Assembly (NCBI GenBank): GCA_020348385.1
Contig: CP070750.1
Location: forward strand, 3,138,695 to 3,202,694
Direction: 5' to 3'
Origin: Candidatus Aminicenantota bacterium
GTDB lineage: Bacteria; Acidobacteriota; Aminicenantia; Aminicenantales; Aminicenantaceae
DNA length: 64,000 bases
Positions 53,522 through 63,907 of this stretch are shown piece after piece. The translations under genes were made by a program, and so were the position numbers. The notes below the pieces were generated by a model, which was given only the letters and a program-made list of their open reading frames with translations, was not told the origin of the DNA and did no database searches. How positions within the stretch are numbered: position 1 is the first letter of the stretch; each line of letters opens with the position of its first letter.

Positions 53522-54970
53522 TTACTGCATATAACGTAGGATAAGATTTTCGACAGGGACACCTTCCAGGACCAAGCGGGAAGACTCTGTGCCGAAGATC
53601 CATTCCTCATACAGCCTGTCCAGGTTTTGTTTGGAGCGCTGCTTCAAATGATTCAAAAATTCTTCGGTGGTGGCGCCGGTGTTTTTATACTTCTGGTAGA
53701 AGGAACCTGCTGCATCCAGAAAATCTTTTTCTCCCATCAATCGGTACAGCAAATAAAAAAACAGCATGCCTTTGGTGTAGGAGAGGTCTGTCAGGTCCTC
53801 GTTCCCGTATTCGATGATGGGCACATCCGTGCATTTGGGATTTCGTTCGCACTGCTGGCGGAAGCGGCCGCTCAAGCGTTCGTACCCTTTTGCTAAGGCA
53901 TCCGGTTTATTGTCCAGTCTTTCCTGAGCCAGATACTGTAGGAGCATGGCCAGGCCTTCGGATTCGAGACGGTCAGGAAGAGGATCGTTGTCCCTCACAT
54001 TCCAGATATGGGCAATCTCATGATACAGGGCTGTGAGGTTGTCCCGTTTTTGGAAGGCATCGGCAGTCTGGAGGATGCTGGTGACGTCTGTTTGAGAGCC
54101 ATACCCCTCGGGGATCTCGATGATGGTAAAGCCTTGGAAATTGTCGGCCGGGCCGAACCAGTTCGTGTAGAGTTGGAGAGTTTTTTTCATGCCTTCGAGG
54201 ATCATACCGGCATTGTCCTTGTCATCAGGGAAGTGGAAGATTTTCAAGTTATTCTGCTTGTCTTCCAAGATGCCATAAGGAGCGATAGGCATATCCATCC
54301 GCCAAGCCGGTTTGAAATTTGTGTAGGTGTAGGTGATCTGGCCGTTTATGGTGGATTTGCCGGACAGTTTTCCACCGTTGGCCACGACCAGGCCTTCCGG
54401 CACGGTGACAGAAAGGGTGTAATCATAACTCTGGAGTCCAGATCGGCGGTTCACCTTTTCGGAGGGATATCCCACGACAGGATAGCCAAACCCGTCCCAT
54501 CGCATGAAGGTGAATTCTTTGTCGATGTGATCTTTGACATACATCCATCCGTCGTTGGAGTAGCCGAATAAAAATCCTTCGTAAACGATGCCGATCGTCT
54601 TGGACTGACCGGATGCTAAGGGTTGGGGCAAGCGAGCCTCCACATAGTTAACCTGAAGCTGTTCCCAGTCCTCGAAGGACAGGACTTTTTGCTGATAGGG
54701 GATTGCCCTGCCTTGTTCGTCCGTGATGGCCGTCACTTTGAGGAGACGGTATAGAATAAGAGGAATGTGGGAAACGGTTTCTTCCGAGGGATTGTGGACC
54801 GTCAGGCGGCATTGGCCGAAGATTTTTTCCGCCTCATAATCGACCTTGACAGCCAACTCATAACGTGTCGTTTTAAGCGCAAGGGTTTTTGATGAAAACT
54901 GTTGTGAAGAAACCGGTAAAGCCATGATAAAGATGGAAATGAAAGATAATAGGCCCATTTTTTTGTACAT
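53522..54970 (-). CDS. Exported M1-like (gluzincin) metallopeptidase
   Basis: A 482-residue protein with a signal peptide (about 1-22) and an N-terminal beta domain like the aminopeptidase N saddle. The catalytic domain has zinc motif YHEIAHIW (about 330) and the third ligand Glu in ESEGLAML, two residues closer than in classical M1 enzymes. The GAMEN exopeptidase motif is not seen, so an aminopeptidase activity is not assured. ATG 54970 has AAAGGATG upstream. Confidence 0.82.
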   Translation of the reverse strand: MYKKMGLLSFISIFIMALPVSSQQFSSKTLALKTTRYELAVKVDYEAEKIFGQCRLTVHNPSEETVSHIPLILYRLLKVTAITDEQGRAIPYQQKVLSFEDWEQLQVNYVEARLPQPLASGQSKTIGIVYEGFLFGYSNDGWMYVKDHIDKEFTFMRWDGFGYPVVGYPSEKVNRRSGLQSYDYTLSVTVPEGLVVANGGKLSGKSTINGQITYTYTNFKPAWRMDMPIAPYGILEDKQNNLKIFHFPDDKDNAGMILEGMKKTLQLYTNWFGPADNFQGFTIIEIPEGYGSQTDVTSILQTADAFQKRDNLTALYHEIAHIWNVRDNDPLPDRLESEGLAMLLQYLAQERLDNKPDALAKGYERLSGRFRQQCERNPKCTDVPIIEYGNEDLTDLSYTKGMLFFYLLYRLMGEKDFLDAAGSFYQKYKNTGATTEEFLNHLKQRSKQNLDRLYEEWIFGTESSRLVLEGVPVENLILRYMQ

Positions 54971-55138
54971 AATACATCCTTTCATCAATTATATACTCAA
55001 TTATCCGAAAAAGGTTCCTCATTTATTTCCTATGACAGGAACGATTTCGTTGAATTCATTTTGAATAAATCTATCCTTTGATGGATAATAATAAACAGAA
55101 GCACGACTGGAAGGGTTTGTAGATTTTCTGAGAATATC

Positions 55139-56539
55139 ATGGATTGGAGAAAGAAACTCGTCGTTTTGATCATTTTGGGAATTATCGGCTTATCTTCGCA
55201 ATTTTTTGCCCAGCCCCTCCGTTCTCAAAATGAGAAAGTTCCTGATCCAATATTTGCCGCGATTGTGAAACAAATCAAGGAGGGATTTCCCGGGGATGCT
55301 GCGCGATCATCCGATAAGTTGGCGAAAACTCATGCTGACTCCGCCCCAATTCAGGCTGTCCATGGGTTGGCTCTGCTCGATTGCGGTGAATTCGAAAGGG
55401 CAAAGGCCCAGTTCGATCGCGCCCTATCTCTTGATAACGACAATCCCGAAGCGCACCTGGGGCAAGGTGAGTTGGCCTATGGATGGTTCCACCTTGAGGA
55501 AGCTCTTCCTCACCTTAGTAAAGCCCTGCCCACATCCTATTTTAAAGAAAGGGCCCATTGGTGGTTGAGCCGATGCCTTCACGCCATGAACAAACACGCG
55601 GAAGCCAAAGATGCTTTAGAGTCTGGCCTTGATGGGATCGAAGGGATATCCGATAGAGATACGGAACGATTCAAAAACAGCATCGCCTATTTTGGAGCTC
55701 TCGGAGATTTGGATTTGTACAAAATTCCGGATGAATTCGAATCGACCGTTGTGGATTTATCCAATTGGAATGGACACATCCTGGTGCCGCTCAAACTCAA
55801 CGCTCAGGACATAGGCAAGGTTCATCTGGACACCGGAAGCACCGGGAGCCTTGCCATCGGTTCGGATCTGGCAGAGAGACTGAATTTGAAGGTTATCGGA
55901 GAGAGGAAATCGAGGAATATTGAGGAAGAATTCACGACAAAAATCGCTCTTCTCGAAAACCTGCAGATAGGGGACCTGATCGTTCTAAATGTTCCCGTGT
56001 CTATTCTGGAGGGACCGGGTGAATTCATAGGAGAATCAACCGGCAATCTGGGATTAGAAGTCCTTAAGAGACTGAACATGAGCATCGATTATATCCATTC
56101 CAGGTTGCATCTCTTCCATCGCGAAAAAGAGGACTTTCAGTCAACAATAATCACAGCTGATCATCTGTCGGAGGAAATTCCATTCTGGTGCAAAAAGCAT
56201 TGTCTCGTGGGGTCGCGTTTTAATGGCGAAGAAAAAGCCCCTTTTATCCTGGATACCGGGGCAGGGATCTCTCTTGTCCACTCGGTGTATTTTTTGGAGA
56301 AGATCATGCCCGAGAGCAAAGCTAAGATCACCAAAGATAAGGCTGTGCCATTCATGATAAAAAATATCGAGATCGGCGGGCTTACATTTAATAATATAAT
56401 GGCGGCTGTATTCGATCTGACCGACTTATACGCTTACGGGAACATGTATTATCCGGGAATTATCGGGGCCAATGTGTTCCAGAAAACGATCCTCCACTTC
56501 AACTTCAAAGATTCAAAACTTTTGATAGCCGAGGAATAA
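55139..56539 (+). CDS. TPR plus retropepsin-like aspartyl protease-type protein
   Basis: A 466-residue exported protein. It has a signal peptide (about 1-25), TPR repeats (about 50-165), and two retropepsin-like aspartyl domains, with catalytic-type motifs LDTGSTGS (about 230) and LDTGAGIS (about 377). The pair might form one active site within a single chain, as in pepsin-like enzymes. Proteins of this plan are poorly known. It is followed by a good terminator. Confidence 0.82.
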   Translation: MDWRKKLVVLIILGIIGLSSQFFAQPLRSQNEKVPDPIFAAIVKQIKEGFPGDAARSSDKLAKTHADSAPIQAVHGLALLDCGEFERAKAQFDRALSLDNDNPEAHLGQGELAYGWFHLEEALPHLSKALPTSYFKERAHWWLSRCLHAMNKHAEAKDALESGLDGIEGISDRDTERFKNSIAYFGALGDLDLYKIPDEFESTVVDLSNWNGHILVPLKLNAQDIGKVHLDTGSTGSLAIGSDLAERLNLKVIGERKSRNIEEEFTTKIALLENLQIGDLIVLNVPVSILEGPGEFIGESTGNLGLEVLKRLNMSIDYIHSRLHLFHREKEDFQSTIITADHLSEEIPFWCKKHCLVGSRFNGEEKAPFILDTGAGISLVHSVYFLEKIMPESKAKITKDKAVPFMIKNIEIGGLTFNNIMAAVFDLTDLYAYGNMYYPGIIGANVFQKTILHFNFKDSKLLIAEE

Positions 56540-56548
56540 CAGGAATAC

Positions 56549-56581
56549 GGCTATTCTATTTTTGAATAGCCCCTTTTTTTG
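56549..56581 (+). terminator. Rho-independent terminator
   Basis: GGCTATTC and GAATAGCC pair perfectly around a seven-base loop and are followed by CCTTTTTTT, directly after the aspartyl-protease gene. Confidence 0.88.
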
Positions 56582-56725
56582 TTATGACAGAGGCGGAGGG
56601 AAGATTGGAAGTATTTTCCCGTTTCACCTGATGGGATTTGCCCCTTTTTCTATTTTGAGTGAACTATTTTTAGGGCATTTTCGTAGATAGTGATGAAAGC
56701 GCATCTGAAAACGAGGAGTCTTCAT

Positions 56726-59149
56726 ATGCTGAAAAACTACATAAAAACAGCCGTAAGAAACCTTTTGAAACGCAAGGGTTATTCCCTGATCAACATCGTG
56801 GGTTTGGCCATCGGCATGGCCAGCTGTCTGCTTATCCTGATGTTCGTCAATGACGAGCTGAGTTATGACACGTTTAATGAGAAGGCCGATCGGATCCACC
56901 GTGTTGCCGGTTCGTTTTTTTGGGGGGGAAGAAGCTTTGATATCGCTGTGGCCCCTGCGCCCGCTGCCCAGGTCCTTATTGACGAATTCCCTGAAGTGGA
57001 AAACGCCGTCCGGTTCCGCCAGAGGGGAAGATACGTCTTCCGTTATGGGGATAACACTTATAGGGAAATGCGGGTTTCCTATGTCGATTCCTCTTTTTTC
57101 GAAATTTTCTCCATCCCCCTCCTCAAGGGGAATCCCGCCACCGCTCTTCTCGATCCTAACACACTCATCTTGAGCCGAAATACAGCACACAAATACTTCG
57201 GGGACGAAAATCCGGTCGGCAAAACACTCCGGCTCAACGATCAGACCGACTATATGGTCACGGGTGTGTTTGAAGAAATTCCGGGTAATTCCCATTTTCA
57301 CTTCGATGTTTTTATTTCCATGGAGTCTCTGAGAGAAAGCAAAAGCAAAACCTGGATGAGCCAAAATTTCCAAACATACATCCTTCTCCACGAGGGAGCC
57401 GATCCCGCGGCTGTCGAAGCCAAATTTCCGGCTATGCTCATCAAATATATGGGTCCTCAGATCGAGGCCTTCCTGGGTAAATCCATGGAAAAACTCGTGG
57501 AAGAAAATGAATTGAGTGGAGAGTTTTATCTTCAGCCGCTGCGAGATATCCATCTCCATTCGGATTTGATAGCCGAAATGGAGGCCACGAGCGATATCAA
57601 GTATGTCTATATTTTTACCGTCATCGCTCTTTTTATCCTGATCATTGCCTCGATCAACTACTTGAACCTCTCCACAGCCCGCTCAGCCGGTCGGGCCAGA
57701 GAGGTAGGAATCCGGAAAGTTTTGGGATCCTTCCGGTCTCAACTTATGCGGCAGTTCCTTATGGAATCGATGATGTTGTGCCTCGTATCTTTGGTGATTG
57801 CTTTGGGGCTTGTGAGATTGGCTCTTCCTTTTTTCAACGGATTGTCAGGGAAGGTTTTGTCTCTGTCGGCTCTCGGAAATTCAACCATGCTTGGAGTGTT
57901 GGTTCTGGTTGCGATTTTTGTCGGGATTTTAGCCGGCAGCTATTCGGCCTTTTTATTGTCGGCCTTTCAACCTGTCAATGTCCTGAAGGGGCAGCTGAAA
58001 TCCGAAGCCAAAACGGGTTGGCTTCGGAGCGGTTTGGTGATTTTCCAATTTGCCGCTTCGATCATCCTGATCATCGGGACCTTTGTGGTCTATAATCAGC
58101 TCCATTACATCCAGAATAAAAAGCTGGGCTACAACAAGGAGCAGGTTATCATCATGAACAACACATATTTGCTTGGCGATCAATCTGAAACATTCAAAAA
58201 TCAGATGTTGGCCTTTCCTCAAATCGTCAAAGCTTCAGTCTCGGATTATCTTCCCGTTCCCTCCAATAACAACAACTCGGCAGTTTTGCCAGATGGAGAT
58301 AGGGATAGCAAATTGGCAACCTCCATGCAAAACTGGATCGTCGATTATGATTACATCACCACGCTGGGGATGAAGATCGTCGATGGGAGAGATTTTTCGA
58401 GGGAGTTTTCCACCGACACGAAGGCCACCATTATCAACCAGGCGGCAGCCAAACAATTCGATTGGGCACAGCCAGTGGGGAGGAGGATTGGCCGCATTGT
58501 CTCCAATCAGGGAGACATGGAGCTTTATGAAGTGATCGGCGTCGTGGAGGATTTCCATTTCGAGACGCTCAAGGAAACGATCGGGCCATTGGTGATGTTT
58601 CTGGGAAACAGCAACGGGAATATATCCTTCCGGGTGGAGACAGAGGACATCTCAGGAACGATCGGTCTTCTACAGAAAGAATGGAAAAAGTTTTTGCCCC
58701 ACCAGCCCTTTGAATACAGTTTTCTGGATGATCGATTTGCCGGCATGTACCAGACAGAGCAAAGGATCGGCAGGATTTTTGGGGTGTTTGCCGGATTTGC
58801 GATCTTTATCGGATGTTTGGGGTTGTTCGCTCTGGCAGCTTTTACGGCGGAACAGAGAACCAAAGAGATCGGGATCCGGAAGGTATTGGGTGCCACAGCT
58901 CCGAACATCATCAGGCTTCTGACCAAGGAATTCGTGATTTTAATTGCCGTGGCCAACGTGATTGCCTGGCCGGTTGCATTTTTAGTGATGAAGGGCTGGT
59001 TGAAGGATTTTTCCTACCGGATACCTCTAAATGTGTGGGTGTTTATCGGTGCAGGATTACTGACCCTGTTTATCGCCCTGCTGACAGTCAGTTTCCAGGC
59101 CATCAAAGCTGCCCTCGCCGACCCCGCCAACTCCCTCCGCTACGAATAG
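56726..59149 (+). CDS. ABC-transporter permease (MacB/FtsX-like), long form
   Basis: An 807-residue permease. It has an N-terminal TM (about 20-45) with LINIVGLAIGMASC, a large periplasmic MacB-like domain (about 50-275), a first FtsX domain with three TMs (about 280-415), a second periplasmic domain (about 440-660) and a second FtsX domain (about 680-800). EVGIRKVLG and EIGIRKVLG are the coupling-helix motifs of the two halves. Such pairs form MacB-like export or lipid-handling systems; no ATPase gene is nearby, so the partner must be elsewhere. ATG 56726 has GAGGAG upstream. Confidence 0.9.
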   Translation: MLKNYIKTAVRNLLKRKGYSLINIVGLAIGMASCLLILMFVNDELSYDTFNEKADRIHRVAGSFFWGGRSFDIAVAPAPAAQVLIDEFPEVENAVRFRQRGRYVFRYGDNTYREMRVSYVDSSFFEIFSIPLLKGNPATALLDPNTLILSRNTAHKYFGDENPVGKTLRLNDQTDYMVTGVFEEIPGNSHFHFDVFISMESLRESKSKTWMSQNFQTYILLHEGADPAAVEAKFPAMLIKYMGPQIEAFLGKSMEKLVEENELSGEFYLQPLRDIHLHSDLIAEMEATSDIKYVYIFTVIALFILIIASINYLNLSTARSAGRAREVGIRKVLGSFRSQLMRQFLMESMMLCLVSLVIALGLVRLALPFFNGLSGKVLSLSALGNSTMLGVLVLVAIFVGILAGSYSAFLLSAFQPVNVLKGQLKSEAKTGWLRSGLVIFQFAASIILIIGTFVVYNQLHYIQNKKLGYNKEQVIIMNNTYLLGDQSETFKNQMLAFPQIVKASVSDYLPVPSNNNNSAVLPDGDRDSKLATSMQNWIVDYDYITTLGMKIVDGRDFSREFSTDTKATIINQAAAKQFDWAQPVGRRIGRIVSNQGDMELYEVIGVVEDFHFETLKETIGPLVMFLGNSNGNISFRVETEDISGTIGLLQKEWKKFLPHQPFEYSFLDDRFAGMYQTEQRIGRIFGVFAGFAIFIGCLGLFALAAFTAEQRTKEIGIRKVLGATAPNIIRLLTKEFVILIAVANVIAWPVAFLVMKGWLKDFSYRIPLNVWVFIGAGLLTLFIALLTVSFQAIKAALADPANSLRYE

Positions 59150-59154
59150 GAATA

Positions 59155-59245
59155 AATCGGGGGCGAAGTACGGATACGTTTTCGCTCATTTTTTTGGGTG
59201 GGTTTATCTAAATAGGTGAAAAGGTATCCGTACTTCGTCCCCAAT
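59155..59245. repeat. Inverted repeat (GGGGACGAAGTACGGATAC family)
   Basis: Arms at 59155-59184 and 59217-59245 are near-perfect reverse complements around a spacer of about 32 bases. It lies between the permease stop and the DUF354 gene, and is a sibling of the copy at 37849-37933. Confidence 0.82.
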
Positions 59246-59329
59246 TGTTTCTTTTATGATCAATTTTGGTATAATACCCTTCCCATTTGCACTTTTGACC
59301 GATCCCCGAGGGAAAATGGAACATAACTC

Positions 59330-60319
59330 ATGAAAATTTGGATAGACATGACCAACAGCCCTCACGTGATGTTTTTTGAACCGATTATCCATTCGCTGAC
59401 AAAAAAACATGAGGTCATAACAACAGCAAGAGATTACCAACAGACCCTCGCTTTGTTGAAGGAAAAAGGAATCCCTTACACCCTTATGGGAAAGCACCAT
59501 GGGAAAAATCTCATGGCAAAAATAAGAGGAGTGTTGAGCGAGATCGCCGCCCGGATCAAGTTCATAAATGAAAAAAAGCCTGACTTAACCATCACCCACC
59601 AGTCTTATTACGCAACTCTCGCTGCGAGGCTTACTGGGAGGAAATCGTTATACGTCTTTGATGGGGATGCAGCTATCCTGCAGATGCTGGGTATTTTTTT
59701 TGGCTCGCGGGTGTTGGCTCCGGAAAAGCTCCCAGCGAAAATAAAAGGTGTCAAAATATCGAAATACCCTGGCCTCAAGGAAGAAGTGTATATCAGCAGT
59801 TTCACTCCGGACCAAAGCTACCTCAGCAAATTGGGGCTTAATCCAGAGAAATTGACGATTCTCATACGCCCGGAAGCCGGGTCTGCCTCTTACATAAAAA
59901 AAGAAAATGTGCTTGGTCCTTTGTTGGATTCATTAGATAATGAAGAAAAATTTCAGGTGATCCTTTTGCCAAGGACTTTGGAGCAAAAAGAATACTATAA
60001 AAAGTCCTACAAAAATTTCTTCATCCCCGAAGACATCCTCAGCGGGCCTGATCTGGCTGCCAGCGTCGATCTTGTGATCTCCGGCGGCGGAACCATGAAC
60101 AGAGAGGCCGTCGTGTTCGGAACGCCTGTCATATCCGCTTTTCAAAATCCCCCTCTCTCGATAGACAGATGGCTGATCGAAGAAGGGTATATGGATTTGA
60201 TAAAGGGGCCTAAGCTACAAGATGTCGAAGAGGCGATAAACAAGAAGAAGCGCTACGAAATGAGTTCAGCCGGGAAAGAAAAAATACTGGACTATATCGA
60301 ACAAATGCTACAAAAATAA
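59330..60319 (+). CDS. DUF354-family glycosyltransferase-like protein
   Basis: A 329-residue protein starting MKIWIDMTNSPHVMFF, the DUF354 signature, and carrying SGGGTMNREAVVFGTP (about 251-266) near the C-terminus, as in UDP-sugar-handling GT-B folds. It probably acts on a sugar donor in envelope polysaccharide assembly, beside wecB. The exact reaction is unknown. Confidence 0.88.
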   Translation: MKIWIDMTNSPHVMFFEPIIHSLTKKHEVITTARDYQQTLALLKEKGIPYTLMGKHHGKNLMAKIRGVLSEIAARIKFINEKKPDLTITHQSYYATLAARLTGRKSLYVFDGDAAILQMLGIFFGSRVLAPEKLPAKIKGVKISKYPGLKEEVYISSFTPDQSYLSKLGLNPEKLTILIRPEAGSASYIKKENVLGPLLDSLDNEEKFQVILLPRTLEQKEYYKKSYKNFFIPEDILSGPDLAASVDLVISGGGTMNREAVVFGTPVISAFQNPPLSIDRWLIEEGYMDLIKGPKLQDVEEAINKKKRYEMSSAGKEKILDYIEQMLQK

Positions 60320-60331
60320 GCTGGTATCACC

Positions 60332-61423
60332 ATGAGCCAAAAAATAATCAGTGCTGTTGGAGCTAGACCCAATTTTATCAAGATCGCTCCTCTTATGCTG
60401 GAGTTTCTCAAGTATCCCGAATTCGAACATAAACTCGTCCACACCGGCCAACATTATGATGTCAATATGTCTGATTATTTCCTCGACGATCTGGATATCC
60501 CCGAACCCGATTACAATTTGGGAGTGGGTTCGGACACACACGCTGTCCAGACGGCATACATCATGATGGCGTTCGAAAAGATCTGTGTTCAAGAAAAACC
60601 GGATTTGGTCATCGTCGTCGGCGATGTAAATTCAACTCTGGCCTGTTCTTTGGTCGCTGCAAAATTCGGGATAAAGGTAGCCCATGTGGAAGCCGGCTTA
60701 CGGAGTTTCGACCGGACGATGCCTGAGGAGATCAACAGGATCATGACCGATCACATTTCCGATATCCTTTTCTGCCCGACAGAAACAGCCGTGTCGAACC
60801 TACAAGCGGAAGGCATCATCGACAATGTTTTCAATGTAGGAGATGTCATGTGTGACGTGCTTCTGCAAAATTTGAAAAGATTAGATCAACAAGGATTTTC
60901 GTTAGACAAATACCAGGTGGAGGGAGACTATTTTTTGGCAACAGTCCATCGTGCGGGCAACACCGACAAAAGGGAAAACCTGGAAGCGATTATTCATGCC
61001 TTTTCCCAATTGGAACACCCGGTGTTATTGCCGCTGCATCCCCGGACAAGAAAAATGCTGAAAAAATTCGATCTGTTCCAGATTGCATCGCAAAGCCCGA
61101 ATCTTAAGATCATCGATCCGGTTGGATACCTTGAAATGTTATACCTGGAGAACAATGCAGGGTTGATCATCACGGATTCCGGCGGAATCCAAAAAGAGGC
61201 ATACCTGCTGAAAAAGCCTTGTGTTACGCTGAGAAAAAGTACAGAGTGGGTCGAAACACTTGGCAACGGCAATATGTTGGCGGAAATAGAAATCGAAAAA
61301 ATCAAAACAGCCGCCCAAAAAATGACAAAACAGGAATTCTCATTCGAGGAAGCATTCTACGGGAAAGGGGATGCCGCCGAAAAGATCGGGAAAATCCTGG
61401 CTGCAGAATGGACTTCGCCCTGA
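60332..61423 (+). CDS. wecB: UDP-N-acetylglucosamine 2-epimerase
   Basis: A 363-residue enzyme converting UDP-GlcNAc to UDP-ManNAc. Motifs are GARPNFIK (about 6-13), THTGQHYD, HVEAGLRS (about 112-119), VHRAGNTD (about 204-211) and ITDSGGIQKEA (about 278-288). It begins 12 bp after the DUF354 stop. UDP-ManNAc would feed capsule or O-antigen synthesis. Confidence 0.95.
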   Translation: MSQKIISAVGARPNFIKIAPLMLEFLKYPEFEHKLVHTGQHYDVNMSDYFLDDLDIPEPDYNLGVGSDTHAVQTAYIMMAFEKICVQEKPDLVIVVGDVNSTLACSLVAAKFGIKVAHVEAGLRSFDRTMPEEINRIMTDHISDILFCPTETAVSNLQAEGIIDNVFNVGDVMCDVLLQNLKRLDQQGFSLDKYQVEGDYFLATVHRAGNTDKRENLEAIIHAFSQLEHPVLLPLHPRTRKMLKKFDLFQIASQSPNLKIIDPVGYLEMLYLENNAGLIITDSGGIQKEAYLLKKPCVTLRKSTEWVETLGNGNMLAEIEIEKIKTAAQKMTKQEFSFEEAFYGKGDAAEKIGKILAAEWTSP

Positions 61424-61437
61424 TGGAGAAATGAGCA

Positions 61438-62298
61438 TTGCATTTTACCGTCGTCCTTTCCCATGACGTTGACAGAACATACAAAAGCTATCAGTTTATG
61501 ACCAAAGCTCTCCAAAGTTTGCGTTCTGGAAAAATCAAACAGGCTCTCTATCACAAATTTTCCGTTTTTTTAAAAAATCCTTACTGGAATTTCGACAGGA
61601 TCATCGCCATCGAAAAGGCACACGATGTCAAATCCACATTTTTTTTCCTGGATGAGTCCATAAAGTTTCGTCCGTTCCAGCCTGCCAATTGGGGGCTTTC
61701 GCTCGGGAGATACAAGATCGACAGCCCCAAAATTGCCGAAATAATTCGATGGTTGGACAAAAACGGCTGGGAGATCGGATTGCACGGATCTTACTGCTCG
61801 TACAATTCATCCCTTTTGTTGGCAAAAGAAAAAAAAAGACTGGAGAACATCGTGGGCCACGAAATAATCGGGATAAGACAGCATTTTTTGAACGTAAACG
61901 AAGAAACGTGGCAATTGCAATCCGAGACGGGATTCGGATATGATGCGTCTTTCGGATTCACACGTGACATCGGGTTTAAGGACAATAGATATCGCCCGTT
62001 TTTTCCTCTTAAAGAAAACGAAAATTTTTTGGTCATTCCTATGGCCCTGATGGATGAATGTCTGATGCACAAAAAAGATATCCAGAAAGAATACCTCGAT
62101 ATTATGGATGCCACCGAGAAAAACAACGGTGTTCTCGTCTTGAACTGGCATCAAAGAATTTTTAATGAGAAAGAGTATCCTGGCTATTCGAAGGTGTATG
62201 AGGAAATAATCGAAGAGGGCAAAAAAAGAAAAGCGAAATTTGCACTAATGGGTGATATTTATCAAGAATACGCGCATAGGCGCAGGATCGCAAATTAA
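61438..62298 (+). CDS. Polysaccharide deacetylase-like protein
   Basis: A 286-residue NodB-like protein. TTG 61438 gives [12 protein letters not shown], with the metal Asp in the first strand; a GGAG ribosome site is 10 bases upstream, and the ATG at 61431 is out of frame. [10 protein letters not shown] (about 117) has the metal His motif, and [12 protein letters not shown] is near the end. It probably trims acetyl or related groups from envelope sugars. It overlaps the next gene only by candidate upstream codons, not by its accepted start. Confidence 0.82.
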   Translation: MHFTVVLSHDVDRTYKSYQFMTKALQSLRSGKIKQALYHKFSVFLKNPYWNFDRIIAIEKAHDVKSTFFFLDESIKFRPFQPANWGLSLGRYKIDSPKIAEIIRWLDKNGWEIGLHGSYCSYNSSLLLAKEKKRLENIVGHEIIGIRQHFLNVNEETWQLQSETGFGYDASFGFTRDIGFKDNRYRPFFPLKENENFLVIPMALMDECLMHKKDIQKEYLDIMDATEKNNGVLVLNWHQRIFNEKEYPGYSKVYEEIIEEGKKRKAKFALMGDIYQEYAHRRRIAN

Positions 62299-62329
62299 AT
62301 ATGCAACATACAGAAAAAGGGAGATTAAA

Positions 62330-63907
62330 GTGAGCAAAAACATTGCCGTGATAGGTTGCGGTTATTGGGGAAAAAATCTTATACGCAATTTCAACGATTT
62401 GAAGGCACTGTACGCTATCTGTGATAGCGACGAAGAACGATTGGCCTCATTCGGGAAACAATACCCGTCTGTAAAGGTACAAAAAGACTACGAAGCTGTG
62501 TTATCCGATTCTCATGTGAAAGCTGTCGTGATTTCCACTCCTGCCGTGACACATTATGACCTGGCAAAAAAGGCGCTCTCCGCGGATAAAGATGTTTTTG
62601 TCGAAAAACCCATCGCTCTCAACTTAAGAGAAGGGGAAGAGTTGGTCGATCTTGCCGGACAAAAAAATAAAATATTGATGGTCGGACATATTCTTGAGTA
62701 CCACACGGCAGTCGAAAAATTGAAAGAATTGGTAAAACAAGGAGAACTTGGTCAGATAAATTATATCTATTCCAATCGGTTGAATCTAGGCAAGTTCCGT
62801 ACAGAAGAAAACATACTCTGGAGCTTTGCTCCCCACGATATATCCGTTATCCTCACATTGCTGGACGAAATGCCAGATACAGTGTCTGCCCACGGAGGAA
62901 ATTATCTGAGCCCCAATGTTACCGATGTCACTGTAACGACGATGGATTTCGCCAGCGGGGCCAAAGCCCACATCTTCGTGAGCTGGCTTCATCCGTACAA
63001 AGAGCAAAAACTGGTAATCATCGGGGATAAAAAAATGGTGATGTTCAATGATGTGAGCCAAGAAGAAAAACTCTTCGCGTACGATCATAAAATCGATTGG
63101 ATCGAAAGAGCGCCGATTCCTCGTCCGGAGCAAGCGCGCCCGATCCCGATAGAGAAGAGTGAGCCTCTGCGGTCGGAGTGTGCTCATTTTATCGATTGCA
63201 TCCAAACAAGAAAAACGCCGAGGACTGATGGGGCGAGTGGTCTCCGGGTGCTGAAGATATTGGAAGCCAGCCAAAGTTCACTCAGAGAAAACGGAAAAAC
63301 ATATCGGCTGGAGACGGGAAAAAAGGCGAAATATTTCGTCCACAGCAGTTCGATAATAGATGAGAATGTCAAAATTGGAGAGGACACCAAAATTTGGCAT
63401 TTTTCACACGTTTTGAAAAACACGAACATCGGCAATAAATGTTCTGTCGGACAAAATGTCATGATCGGTCCGAATGTGGATATCGGCGATAATGTCAAGA
63501 TCCAAAACAATGTGTCGGTTTATGAGGGAGTCACTCTGGAAGACGATGTGTTTTGCGGCCCGTCTATGGTGTTCACCAATGTCACGAATCCCCGCAGTCA
63601 TTGGCCGCGCAAGGATGAGTTCAAAAAGACGCTGGTCAAAAAAGGAACTTCTCTCGGAGCCAATTCAACGATCGTCTGCGGAATCACGATAGGCCAGTAT
63701 GCGTTCATCGGAGCTGGGGCTCTGGTGAACAAAGACCTGCCTGATTTTGCCCTTGCATACGGGGTTCCCGCCAAATTGCACGGATGGATGTGCTACTGTG
63801 GCATTCAACTGGAACTTTCCACCTCCCCAGAAACTGAAGAAAAAGCGGAATGCAGCAACTGCGGGAAAAAATACAAGAAAGACTGCCAGAATGTACAACT
63901 GATCTAA
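62330..63907 (+). CDS. Fused sugar dehydrogenase-acetyltransferase with C-terminal zinc ribbon (WlbA/WlbB-like)
   Basis: A 525-residue bifunctional protein. The N-terminal half (about 1-340) is a Gfo/Idh/MocA oxidoreductase: [12 protein letters not shown] binds NAD and EKPIALN is the catalytic Lys site, like WlbA/WbpB, the UDP-GlcNAcA 3-dehydrogenase. The middle part (about 343-490) is a left-handed beta-helix acetyltransferase (hexapeptide [25 protein letters not shown]), like WlbB/WbpD. The last 35 residues carry two CxxC pairs, a small zinc ribbon. In other species the two enzymes are separate. GTG 62330 follows AAGGGAG. Confidence 0.9.
   Translation: MSKNIAVIGCGYWGKNLIRNFNDLKALYAICDSDEERLASFGKQYPSVKVQKDYEAVLSDSHVKAVVISTPAVTHYDLAKKALSADKDVFVEKPIALNLREGEELVDLAGQKNKILMVGHILEYHTAVEKLKELVKQGELGQINYIYSNRLNLGKFRTEENILWSFAPHDISVILTLLDEMPDTVSAHGGNYLSPNVTDVTVTTMDFASGAKAHIFVSWLHPYKEQKLVIIGDKKMVMFNDVSQEEKLFAYDHKIDWIERAPIPRPEQARPIPIEKSEPLRSECAHFIDCIQTRKTPRTDGASGLRVLKILEASQSSLRENGKTYRLETGKKAKYFVHSSSIIDENVKIGEDTKIWHFSHVLKNTNIGNKCSVGQNVMIGPNVDIGDNVKIQNNVSVYEGVTLEDDVFCGPSMVFTNVTNPRSHWPRKDEFKKTLVKKGTSLGANSTIVCGITIGQYAFIGAGALVNKDLPDFALAYGVPAKLHGWMCYCGIQLELSTSPETEEKAECSNCGKKYKKDCQNVQLI

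Noticed and set aside
56624-57559. Open frame opposite the ABC permease start
   Set aside because: Antisense to a well-supported permease and without motif.
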